From NCBI GenBank assembly GCA_037389465.1, contig JAZARR010000032.1, positions 620,001-684,000 of the forward strand: DNA of 64,000 nucleotides, read 5' to 3'. The position numbers and the translations under genes are program-made. The stretch is from Baylisascaris procyonis (taxonomy: Eukaryota > Nematoda > Chromadorea > Rhabditida > Ascarididae). The notes under the pieces were generated by a model, which was given only the letters and a program-made list of their open reading frames with translations, did not search any database and was not told where the DNA came from. Positions 39,501 through 51,500 of this stretch are shown one piece after another (within the stretch, counting starts at the first letter, position 1; every line of letters begins with the position of its first letter).

Positions 39501-42500
39501 AATTTTTTCGCTGCATTATTTTCTTTTTTTTTAATTTTTTTTATTAATTTACCCTCTCTCATCGTTTCCATTTTATTGAATTAGAAATAAAATTTGAATA
39601 GTATGCATCTGTCACATTTTTATATATTTTCTTTAAGGCCTTAGTTGTTGAATTTTTTTCCAGCCATTGATATATGGAAATAGAAGCATTGCTTTATTAG
39701 AATTGCCAAGTTTTTTTATTAATTGCATTTATTATAGAAAATCAGTTGGATCGATTAGTAATGATTTTGAAAAATTAACAATGGACGATAAAGGACATAT
39801 GTCAGCTAAATTTAATAATTCGGTAAGTTTATTGAAGATTATTTGTTGTTAGCAGTGATATCTTTCCATTATTGCTCTTTTTTTTTTGTTTGATTACTCT
39901 TAATATCACTTTGGGCTCTGAACAATTCTTTGGCTTCGTTCTACCGAGTCATCCGATCGGTGGCCTTATCGAGGCGAGGGCGATGGAGCATGTCGGAACT
40001 CACCCCTTGGACGGAACAACATCGGAAGACCTTCAAGAGTCAGTAACCGATCTGTAGGAGACCTTCACGTTACCTTGTAACTTGAGCTAAATGGAAGATA
40101 TGAAGAGACATTTATTCGCCACATTTGTTCTCTGTGGTGGGGTGACGGATTACTGCTGAATTATGTGGTTATGATACATGAGGAGATCACGATATAGATC
40201 GCAAATTGCATTTCAAAACCTCAAAGCATGAATTTCGGATTAATTAGTCACTATGATCGGTCGCTATTCGATTCATTTGTAGATTAGCACTTATTTTTTG
40301 CAGAAATTGACTCGTATAGCTCATCGTAAACCACCACCGAAAGGTGCACAAGGTGAATGTAAGGCGATATTGAACCAACAAGCAGCTACCGATCAGAAAT
40401 ACGCACTTTTATTCCACATCAGTCCATTTCAATTGGGCAATCTTGGCAAATTCGATGTTTGGACGTTGTCGTTGCCTTTGATGGTGACTGTTCATGGCAG
40501 TCAGGATTGTGATGCACAAGGGGCAATCCTTTGGCAAAGGGCATTCTGCAGTGTGGTACGCAAGTTTATCCTTTTTCTTCGCATATATTATGTCGAGGTT
40601 CATATCATATAATTGCGTTTTCGACTGTGCAATTTCGGTAACATAAGGGGACGATTAAAAATAACCTTGTCTCCGCCTTGCCGTCGCGATTCCCTAAGGG
40701 GTCCTTCGCCCAAAAGGAAACAGCGAAGTTTTCATCGTGCTAAGGAGCTCAGTTTTGGGACTTGATTGCGAAGGCAACAGCTTACCGATCGAAGGAAACG
40801 AGGAGGGGAGGGGGAGGGAGGAGAGAGTTAACTGTGGATGGTGGGAAGAATGTGATCTTGCCTGTTAACTGACAGTCATCTGGTGGCAATTAAGACGAAG
40901 AAAGTCCGTTACGAAATCGAAATGTTATATACGATGTGGAATATTGCAGAATCGTACGGCAGTATCCTCAGAAATAGGCGCAGTATCATGGCATGAACTC
41001 TCGCAAGTTCTTCGACATAAATTTACACTCTTTACGGGTGCACATCGCGCTATTAGTGATTCAGATTTAGCATATTTGGCCGAGAAATTGATCGTTCCAT
41101 CGAATGTTGACAATAAACCAATTACGTTTCATCGATTTGCAAAGGTTCTTTCTCACTGTTTTATTATTTTCTCTTTTTTTTCAGCTTTATGACCGAAGTA
41201 ACTTTTTTTTCTCATCGGTCCTTGAGAGATAAGGCTTTCTTGGGCGCCTTTGAGCGTTGGATAGTTACCTTCGAGGTTCGAAGGTCCTTAATGATGAGGC
41301 CAAAATCACACCTCCCACATGTCTATTCATTTTCCCCATTGTCACGACAGCATCCCGAGCAATACGGTTTTATTGTTAGAGACGTAATAGGGGAACTACG
41401 AAAACTATGACGATCCTTTAGACTACGAGTGGTAGGGTTTTGAGGTTGAGACTCATTAACTTCCTACCTGACCTGTGATCTGCTTTGAACTGATGTTCCC
41501 CATTCGAAGAAGCGATGAAGAGGGAGGAAAACGCGAAGGATAGAGGTCAGGATGCAAGAGTTAAAGTCTTTCAGGTAGCACTGAATTAAAATATTCATAT
41601 CGTTCCATTATAAAACGTTGTTGATCCATGTTGGCTAGTCGTGCTAATCTTATGGGTCACTTGTAAGCTGGCGTTTTAGTGTTGTGATCAGCTCTTTTTT
41701 TATTGTTAATAGGTTGCTTGTGCTTAAGTGAGGATTCCACATGATCGTAAGCTTATATTGCATCGTTCTTGAGTGGTGATTTTTATCTACGGGAAAGGAG
41801 GGAGGGGAGGGGTTGCAAGGATGATGAGTAAATAAAGAATTCGAGTCTGATACATTTCATTCTCATTACTTATTTAATTAATCAACTTCCTTCAGTTATG
41901 AGTTTACTTTCAGTAGTTATTGATGTGGTTTTTTTAGCTTTTAAAGAAGAAATGATTATACAGAATGGTATAATAAGTTTTTAGATAAGCTTTATACCCC
42001 ACTTTGAATCTTCCCTGGTCGTCGTACATCTCTCAGTAAAGTTGTCGTAATACGAAGATTCTATTGACCGAAAAATACAGTTTCCATGCCATAGTACAGG
42101 TCTCTAATCCAATCTATTCGTAATCGTTTTTATTTTATTCTATTCCTCATTCGACCCTATCGGATTATTCACCTATGTTTCGTTGAGGTGTAATATAGAA
42201 ATGTAATTATTCCAGCAGAATCTTCGAGACGATGTGAATTTTTCGTTTTGGGAATGGCTCTTTGCAATAATGCAACTCATCAAACAAAAATTACTCAAAT
42301 TTTGGGATGAAGGTATGGAATAACTTCATTGTTCTTTTTATTTCATCTTCTTATATAATAATAATTTGTTGTATTGTTTTTTTTTTAATATATAGAACAC
42401 TTTTAATGAGAGAAAAAAAACTTATTGTGATCGCCTTCAGTTTTCATTCATTTCTTGTTCATGTGAAATATGACCAGAATAGGTGAATGGCGTTTAATTA

Positions 42501-45500
42501 GTCGTTTGCAGTAGAATGAAATGAACTAGGGTTTTATATTTGGGGGGAAGGAGGGTGAGGGGCGGAGGTGGCGGTACTCCTCTTTGCTTCGGATTTGATT
42601 CTTGACTGCTACTAGAATGCAGTACATCCCACAAGGATATTGTACGTTTGGCATGTTCACGCAAATGTAATCCTCTCACATTTTCAAGGATATTTCAGCT
42701 AGAATCACAACGGATATAAGGATTCTTATGATGATGATAGCGGTTTTCTCAAAAAAAAAAAAAAAAATGATGATTGTGATAAATGATAAGTGATCGTGAT
42801 GAGATCGAATAATAATGATAAGCAGTATTTAGGATGGCTGATCGGTTTTATCAGTAAGCAAGAAGCATCAACACAAATGGTGAATGCACCTCATCCAACA
42901 TTTCTATTACGATTCAGTGATACACAAACTGGTGCTGTTAGTATTGGATTTGTTTGTGAGGACGACGGTGTTAAAAGTTCGCTTTTTATCTATTCTTGAT
43001 TTCTTTTTTTTAAAATTTTTTTTTTACGATTAGAATGGAAGAGATGGGAATACTTATGATTGAAGAGGATGGATTTTAGAAGAAAAATGGATATGACCAT
43101 TTCGATGCGGACATATAGTTTCCTGAAATAATGCCATTTGGAGGAACAAGGCGTATTTTATTAAATTTTTGAAAACTCTTTGTATAATTTTCATTCTATC
43201 ATAAATTACGCTTCTAATAATACCTGAAATTTTTAAAATTTGCCTTGTAACTTCTACAAAAAATTGTTATCGGTTTACCATTTTTTTTTTGAAATTTTAT
43301 TAATTTTTTTCATTCTTTTGATGTTAATTTCATGAAACGATTCATATTTCAGTACCATTTCATTTATCTCCATTCTCGATAAAGGATCTTGATCAATTAT
43401 CACTTGCACAACGTATTGCCTCATGCCCACAGTTAAAGGAAATAAGGTTTATTGCTTTTATATTTTGCTTATTTTGCTTGGATAGATGAGAGGGTATACT
43501 GATGGCTGCCGATGCATTTCTTTCAAATCTGAAAATGCAATGGACCGATATGAACACAATTTATGGTCACATTTATTTTAGAAAACAATTCTAAGAAGTT
43601 ATTATGCATTCATCATATTCACATTGATATAATTCTATAAACTTTTTTTTCGTTACTAAAGTTGAAAAGTTCGAATTGCACGATGGTGGTGGCAATCAGA
43701 TTTTTGCTATGAAACCTCTCAATTCTCTTTGATGATCCCACAGCAGAAGTGCGTGGTTTAGTGGAATTTTTATAGAAATGAATTGTTTTGCGTGGTACCT
43801 TCATATAGCTGTGAGAAGGTTCCTTTCTTTGACCTAAATACCCATAGACTTCAGCATGTTGTGGTTCAAGAGCATGTAGATACTAGTATGGTGATGTTTC
43901 GTTGAAGTGAAATCATTGAGGTTGGTATAATTTTTTACCACATCACCTGTTGGGTAGGATAGGTGGGAGAGGGATATCGAAAAGTTCAAATGATGGTGAC
44001 TCGAGAATCAAGCATCATAGGAAAAGAAGAAAGGCATTATTTGTATATTTCGGGGCGATCCCCATCGACCGAACATGCTTCCTTTAAAATGTTAAGAAAA
44101 ATTTTCTTCAAGGAATCATCGTGAGTTATATACTACATAATATTAATGGAACTCTAGCTTTCTATGCTAAGTGGAAATTATTTCTGAGAGTATATTATAG
44201 AAGTTTTTATTTATTTGATACGGGATAGCGATTCGATGCGATAATAATGACGTCCGAATATCTTCTTTCGTGAAGCTGAAACGAAAATAATTGCTTTTAT
44301 TGCTTTTTGTTTAATTGGTTTTATTCATAGATTGCATATCACCTTATTTTTATAGTATAATTACTTTTTGAATATTATTGGGCATAAGTGATTAATACTC
44401 TCGTCGGATAACATTTCTTCATAATTGAATATATCTTAAGGTATCTCTATCCGGATATCGATAAAGAAGAGATGTTACGTTATTTCGAATCTGAAGATCG
44501 ACAGAAATCCTCATCACCGACTGGTTATATTGGATCGGAAATTGTTATGGTCGCCAAAACAGGGTATGTTTTTATTGATTTTATTGATTTATTGATTGAG
44601 GGTATGTTTAGCCTTTTAGTTATTTATATATGGGGACCGAGATCGCGTGGGGCACTACCAAAATGGATGGATACCCTCGCCCGAACAGAAAAAGGTTGAG
44701 GATTCGGAGCTCCGTAGCTACGTGCACACTTCCGCTTCTAGTTTTTTCTTTGTCTATGCAACAAATTGTGCATTTAGAAAATGTGCAGCAACAAGTTCAG
44801 TGGCGGGCGGTGATAGCCCATCTTCGGTGTCGAATCAGAGTAAGCTGGATTGGTCTCCTGGTGAGGTGATCCCTCGGGCTAATTCAATGGATATGTATGT
44901 TTCTTCTATTCGATTCCTTCCAAATATCCAACGTTTTCACTAGTATATAAAATGTAATTTTAGCATTGGAATTTCGGGGATGTTAAGTGGGAGCGAATTT
45001 ACTGGAATTATATTTAAATAAACGTTTATTTTTAAGTTTTTTGAACGTCGTTAACTATTCTATAGCATATCGATATTTCTATCAAATATTTTTCTTTTTT
45101 TTTTTTCACCTCATATCATAGCTATGGATCATTATTGAATCACTTTAGAGTAAAAGCTTTTTATTTGTATAATAATTTCAACTGCACACTAAGTTATGCA
45201 GTGATATTTTGCCGAGTTTATCAAAAAGTAAAAGAAGTCAATGCAATAATGGCTAGTAAAAAAAAAATTGACTATAGATTTGTGCAGTACAACTTCCGCC
45301 AAGAAACAACTATCATCATTTTGCTTTCTAACGTTTAGAATTTTAAAATATTTATAAAATTTAGAGTTCATTGAAATTAGATTGTGGTTGTATTTCATTT
45401 CGAGTGTCGTTGTTAACCGATGCAAATGATGCGATAATATTATAGGGGTGAGGAATTGGTAACAATGCTCTCACAAAATATGCTCGATAATAATGTTGAA

Positions 45501-45623
45501 ACATTGCTTGGACCTGGTTTTCGACCTCAATTACCGAGTCAACCTTTACAACCAATTGATCTCTCGTTCATCGATGGTGCTGCGAATCCATATCATTTCA
45601 GTGAATATCACATCGATGAATAG
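36287..45623 (+). CDS. sta-1: STAT transcription factor (STA-1-like)
   Basis: A cytoplasmic-to-nuclear signal transducer in thirteen exons: 36287-36480, 37337-37594, 38217-38290, 38603-38895, 39664-39822, 40304-40555, 40950-41144, 42219-42312, 42833-42967, 43353-43446, 44441-44563, 44778-44894 and 45446-45623 (TAG), about 721 residues. Exons 1-4 give the coiled coil (ETLAEQNWQLRTFACWQL). Exons 4-7 are the DNA-binding region (KTQHKFIAEVRLLIGDKLG; RIAHRKPPPKG). Exons 7-9 are the linker (NFSFWEWLFAIMQLIKQKLL, WDEGWLIGFISK). Exons 9-10 are the SH2 domain with the phosphotyrosine-binding Arg in FLLRFSDT. Exon 11 carries the likely activating tyrosine (TGYIGSEIV). There is no N-terminal STAT_int domain, as I recall for C. 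elegans STA-1. The start is uncertain: the ATGs at 36287 and 36320 are candidates, and an acceptor-like TACGCAG ends at 36335. The exon 4 end is uncertain too: the best donor (GTACGT at 38892) is out of phase with exon 5. Confidence 0.93.
36534..36584. repeat. (TTTA)n microsatellite
   Basis: About eleven TTTA units lie in the first STAT intron, shortly after the exon 1 donor. Confidence 0.9.
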
Positions 45624-45804
45624 AGCGTTATTCGATAGTCCTTCGTCGTCTTAGAACTCAATAGTGATATCTTAGTTGTAATTTTATTCAACTTTTAGAC
45701 GATCGACATATAATTTTCATAGATCAAAGATCATTATCGATCGGTCGATCGTTATGTTGAGGGTAGGCAATCCGTTTTATTCACGAAAACAACACCACTT
45801 ATTG

Positions 45805-45810
45805 AAATAA
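45805..45810 (+). terminator. Candidate polyadenylation signal of STAT
   Basis: A canonical AATAAA hexamer stands 182 bases after the STAT stop codon. It is the nearest canonical signal seen. Confidence 0.45.
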
Positions 45811-48567
45811 ACAATTTTGATGCGTTTTTAAAATTGTCCTCCAAAGTGGCGAAAATTTTTATCGATCCGATCATAGCAGATCTATAAAATTTCCCATTAA
45901 ATTATCGTTGAACAATCGATATATATGACCTTTTAATGTCGGTTAATTCTTCAATATTTATAGTTTTTGTGTAAGAATGTTTAAATATAGTATTCAACAT
46001 TTTTATATTAATCAAGAATTTTTTTTCATTGTTTCATCGAATAATATTTATTCGATTTACGAAACTATTCAATATATTTTCGAATATTTTCACGTTATTT
46101 TAGCCGGTTTTTTTTTCTTCGAATTTTTTATTTATATATCCGTTTTTCTTTTTTTTTGTGTAAATTTTGGGATCTCATATCTCATATATTTTTATTAATT
46201 TATTAATTAAATCAATTAAATCTCTTAATATTTTTCAGCAATATTTTCATCGTTTATTTTAGCCAATATTTTTCTTCAGTGTTCATCAACATTGGTCGTT
46301 GGGAATGGGAAAATGATTTAACAATTGAAAATTCGTAGGACCTTTTTATGGGTTTACGTTTGTATAATTAGCCTTTAACGGCATAATTAACGTTTATGAA
46401 GATGTTTTCTTTCTTTTATTGAATTAGGTGATGATATACTCTCACTTTCGATCCATTTAAATTGTTTAATATTTAGATATTTCATTGGTGATTTAGCGTT
46501 TGATGTTTTTAGCTAATAGATATTAAACTCATTTATTGAAATATTTTTTTTTTTTAAATGACAGACAGAGAAAAATTTCTTCAAGTTGAAAATTTTTTTC
46601 AATTTTCATATTTCATTTTCAAATATTAGGAATGTTCTCATATTTAGAAAATTATTTCCAACCTATATTTAGAATATTTATCTATTTTTATAATTTGTTT
46701 TTTTTTCTTTATTTGTAAATAATCATTTGCGTTTTTATTTATATATATATTCAAAAAAAAAAAAAAATCGCAAAATATTTCACATCAGATTTGGTTGTTG
46801 TTTGAGAAATGATTCGTATTGTTCTTTTTTTTTTTCGTTGTCGGTCTCTCTATGGCAATTGTTTGATATCGTTTATAACAATATTTATTAGTTTTGTAAA
46901 GGAAATCATGGAAATTTACAACGCCAACCGATATGTTCATCAACTTTTATAATTTTATTTATTTTTGAATTAACTAAAGGAATTGTTGGGGGAACACGTG
47001 ATGATATACCCTCCATAGAACATAACCTATGCAACTTAATCGGGTTTTTAGGTTCCTGTGGAACTTAAGCAGATTTTTAGGCTTTTCAATTTGTATTTAT
47101 TTTTCCCCAAATTTTATGTTGAAAAAAATTTTTTCAGTTTTTAAGTTGGGAAATTATTTTCAATTATGAAATCTATCATTTTCATCGCTAACAATTTCAC
47201 TGCTTGATATTTTATTTGTAAATTGAGGTGCCCAGTGGTGTGCCATCAATAAGACGGAGTCTATATTTATTTGAGATTTCAATCATCAAATACCTCACCT
47301 CTATCTATTTTTATGTCTTTTTTTTTAATGTGCAAATTATCTGTTTCTTTGTGTTAATTTTGTGCCCTCTAAAAGTGTGCTCTTTCATTTTTCGCCTCTT
47401 TTTTTTTTTTCTCTCTCTCTCTCTCTCTAAACCATCTCCACTGGATTTTCTTATGTGACTTAATTGTGTTGTTGCTTTACGAAGCATTTGCCTTTGTTTG
47501 AATATAATCCCTGAGATGTAACCTTCGGGATTTTGCTCTTTGTTTCGGGTTGATTAGAATGGAAAATGTAAGGCATCGGGAGATGGACAGGGGATTATGT
47601 TCATCGTTCAATTCTTTTCGCTGCGGAATGACTTAACGGGCCGTGATCTAATCTGGAAGAAGGGAGGAGGAGGGGGGGGAGGGGATAGTTCTAAGGGATT
47701 AGTAAAAAATTTCATCGATGTTTATCTTTTTCTGATATTTGAAAGTCGAAAAATTCAAATAACATAATTGGAAAATGAAGGCGATAATTATTGCACTTGA
47801 AATATTTATGAAGGGTTTTATTGCAAGTTTAGACGATAATATCTTAGTTGGGAAAAGGTTTTTTTTATGCTTTATTATATAAATAAAGCTTTATTTTTAG
47901 TTGTTTATTTACGAGAAAAAATTCACATAACCACAAATAATTAGTAATTGGCAAAGTTTGTGGAATGCAAACCAAAAAATATTAAGAATATTTTTGAAAT
48001 ATAGATATGGACAAAGATTCTAATAAACGTCATGTAAGTTGAAATTAAATAAGCCTATTCTATCATCTCAAATATGATTATTGAAAGAATGATCAAAATT
48101 TTAGAAAAATTTTTTATTTCCCTCGTTATACAGATTTAAAAAGTTATCTTTAATAAGATAGCACTTAAATACGATTTAAGGGGAATAAAACTCTTGTAAA
48201 AGTGATCTATTAATTAAATGTTATTCAAATATTTCAGAAAGTATATCTCATTCAGTGGAAATTTACGACAATAGGCTAACTTTTGCATTCACATTATTAT
48301 GGTTATGAATGAAAAAATAAATTACTATAAAATTTTGCCGGAAATACGCATAATTTTCATTTTTTTTATAAATGAAATCAAAGAGTGATGCTACAATAAC
48401 TACTCAATCAATTGATAATAAAACTTTAATTTATAACTACAAATTGAAAAGTCCATCATCGTCGAATTTTGAGCACCTCAAATATTCTATATAATTTATA
48501 CGGTAATTGCAAAATTATAATATATGCAATAGAATCTGATCTCTCAACACTAGCCCAATTAAGTGAT
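45811..48567. other. Intergenic between convergent genes
   Basis: Very AT-rich sequence with homopolymer T runs, a CT run near 47410-47427 and a G-rich run near 47665. No coding exon was recognised on either strand. Confidence 0.6.
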
Positions 48568-51500
48568 TCAATAGTAAAGTGTCGTTCGACTTGGTCTTCG
48601 ACCACCTTGTGTGTGTACGCCTTGTGCATTTTGCGATGAAAGTGTATTACGTGGAGTTCGCTTCATTTGGTCAATATCATCCGTTGTGAACACCTGCAAT
48701 TATCCATACACCTGTCTAAAATTTACACAACGAATAAGTTCCACTACTTTCTCATGCCAAAAGCAACTCCCCGAAATTTTTAAGAAGGCCTTTAAAATTT
48801 GGCCATTAGCGAGCATTACTGCACTTCTATTGCCGGAGCCGATTGGTCCAACGAAATCGACCGTAAAAAGAGCTGCCTTATATCCGTATAATTTCCTACC
48901 CACTTATAAATAACAACCGTTTGGAATATCGCATTCGTCTGGATAATCTCCTCGTAACACTAATGTAACGGTGAATTTGGAATGCGGAAGGTAAATTTGA
49001 TTGTATTTCCTCGCATATTATTATGAAGCGAAGCTAAACCCTTTGCGAAATTCTCGCTGAGGTGTCACTAGTTGGACTGCGTGCAATTGGTGTCGCATAA
49101 CCGGTATTTGTAGCGTAATGCGAAGGTGATGGACCACGATATGATGAACTTCCGTTTCGACTCCTTTCTTTCCGATAGAGAAAACACTGAAAATAATTTG
49201 CTTTCATAAAATGGTTAACGATAATCGAACATAATCCTGTCGAATTTAATCGCAGAAAAAAAAAAGATTTCATAAGAGAAGAGATATTCCAAATAAGATA
49301 AGCATTAAAACATCAATAATACTTTAATATCAATGGTAAAAATACTTAAAGCATACGGTATGAGTTGATCGTATATTAAAGGACTCCTATTCTACCGAGT
49401 AAAACTCACTCATAAAGATTATCAATTTCTTTTCACCTTAAATGTGTTACCTAATCGGATAGGAAAAAAAGAGAGAAGGAAATAGGAAGATGAATGGTGA
49501 TATCGACATGAAGTATCGTAGGCTAGGTGACCCGATCTTTGGCCATCTAGGCCACCTAGGATACCAATCCACTATGCTCTTACTTCAAATGTTACAGCTC
49601 CTCTTTCGAAGCTATTCGTATCAGCCAACATTTCATTAATATTATTTCGTATGAAAAAGATTAGTGACAATTTATAAATAAACATTTAAAAAAACCTACG
49701 CAAGCGAAGAGAATCGCAGCCAATATAATCACAACAAAGAGTATTGATGCCACAATCAATGCTGAAAACAATGCACACATTTACTCAACTGAATGAGATT
49801 AATCAATATTTAGATATTTATGAATGCATTATCAAATATAACACTGATAAGTTTGAACATTTCTTACGAAAGCTAAAAATAAGCCTATCAATAAAAAAAA
49901 ATTAACCAAAAGTGCCCTTTATGAAAAAGTTGACCATCAACTGATATAATGGTCACTTATCAGTTGACCACTGTTTCAATTCTGATGCTAAAACCTCAAT
50001 AATTTTGGTCTCTCATCAAAACTCATCCAATTTAATTATATTTTAATTTATTTCGATGTCTCATAGTGGAAAAATGAAAAGTTGGTAAGCAAAAACAATA
50101 AAGAAGAGCAAAACTTTAGCAAAGTTAGAAATCAAGCGAATATATATTTATTACATGAGAACAGCAATAATTCATTAATCACTTAAAGCAGAAGTAGGTT
50201 CGACCCGTAATATCGTGGATCGGCCAGCGAGCCAGCGACAATCCCGTACCGCGTTGGATTTAAAATGGTCTTTCGCATAAGAATAGGGCATCACCGATAA
50301 CTTGGAAACCATTTCGCAGTATGGGATTCCCATTTTTTGTGGTTGCTTGCGTATGAAGAGACTTAAAAAAAGGGAAGTAGCTTACTCCAGAAAATACCCG
50401 CCGATGTTGAGTCATCTTCGTGAGCCATTTGATGACTGAACCATGAATGTGGTTCCGCCCGATACGTATCGCCATTATAAACGAATTGGAAGCTCCCATC
50501 AGAAACCTTAATTTCAATTTCAAGCTTTATTCAAGTTGTTTTCATGAATATTGAAATTATTTAGCTGAAAAATGCTTGAATATTCGATCAAATTACTGAA
50601 ACGATTAGCTATTGAATTTTTTGTGCCGTTGGTTTTCTATAGCTTTTTTGAGCCCGAAAAAGGGGTGGAAGAGAGATGAGACTAATGTAAGTAAAAGAAA
50701 TCTATGTTTTACACCTCAATCAGCGCAAAAAAAAATCAAACAAAATATGCAAAACGAAATGATTCAAATCCTCTTAATGCGAATGATTTTTAAGGCAAGA
50801 CTATCAAAAATCATTGGTAATAGTTAGGGATTGAAAAACTATTCAAAATTATTTTTTTTAATTATAAAAAGTTTTTCAGTCGTCTCTAAAAGAGACAATA
50901 AGAGTCTTAAACTTCAAAATAATATCATTACAAGCAATCTGTGATTAATGGAATAAGCATAAAGTTCAAAATTTCGAAAAGATACTATTTTATGGAAAAG
51001 GAGAATCCATAAAATTCCTGTGCTAGTATTCTAGAATTTTGCTTGCTAAGCGCAGAAATATTCCTGTAGAAGGGGAGCCAAAGAGGAAATTAAAACATTT
51101 TGAGCATCTTCGAGCAATATAGAAAAGCACAATATTACTTAAGGGCTTATTATCGTTTCGCGTGGTCTTTGTTTGCAATACTACATATAACTTCTTGGAA
51201 CGATTCCCCCCCCCCCCCCTTACTTCACTTCGTCTCCCACTCTCCTCCTTACCCTTACCCCTCTACGAGATAACACAACGATTTATTGCATATTCATTAA
51301 GATATTGTAGTGATTCTCCTTCATGATACATTGAATTTGGAAATAACGAACCGCATTAGAGATGTTAGCTGCTTTCTGCTTTGCTGTGAGACTACGCAAT
51401 GAGAATCGAACTGTATTATCATCACGAATTACCAAATCGATTATTTCCGATTCGTTGACATTGAATCTCTTCTCGACATAATCGCGGAATACACTGAAAA

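Noticed and set aside
50260..50523. 87-codon minus frame in a long intron of the large gene
   Set aside because: It has no splice-site match to the flanking exons (51330 joins directly in phase to 49761) and no recognisable domain.
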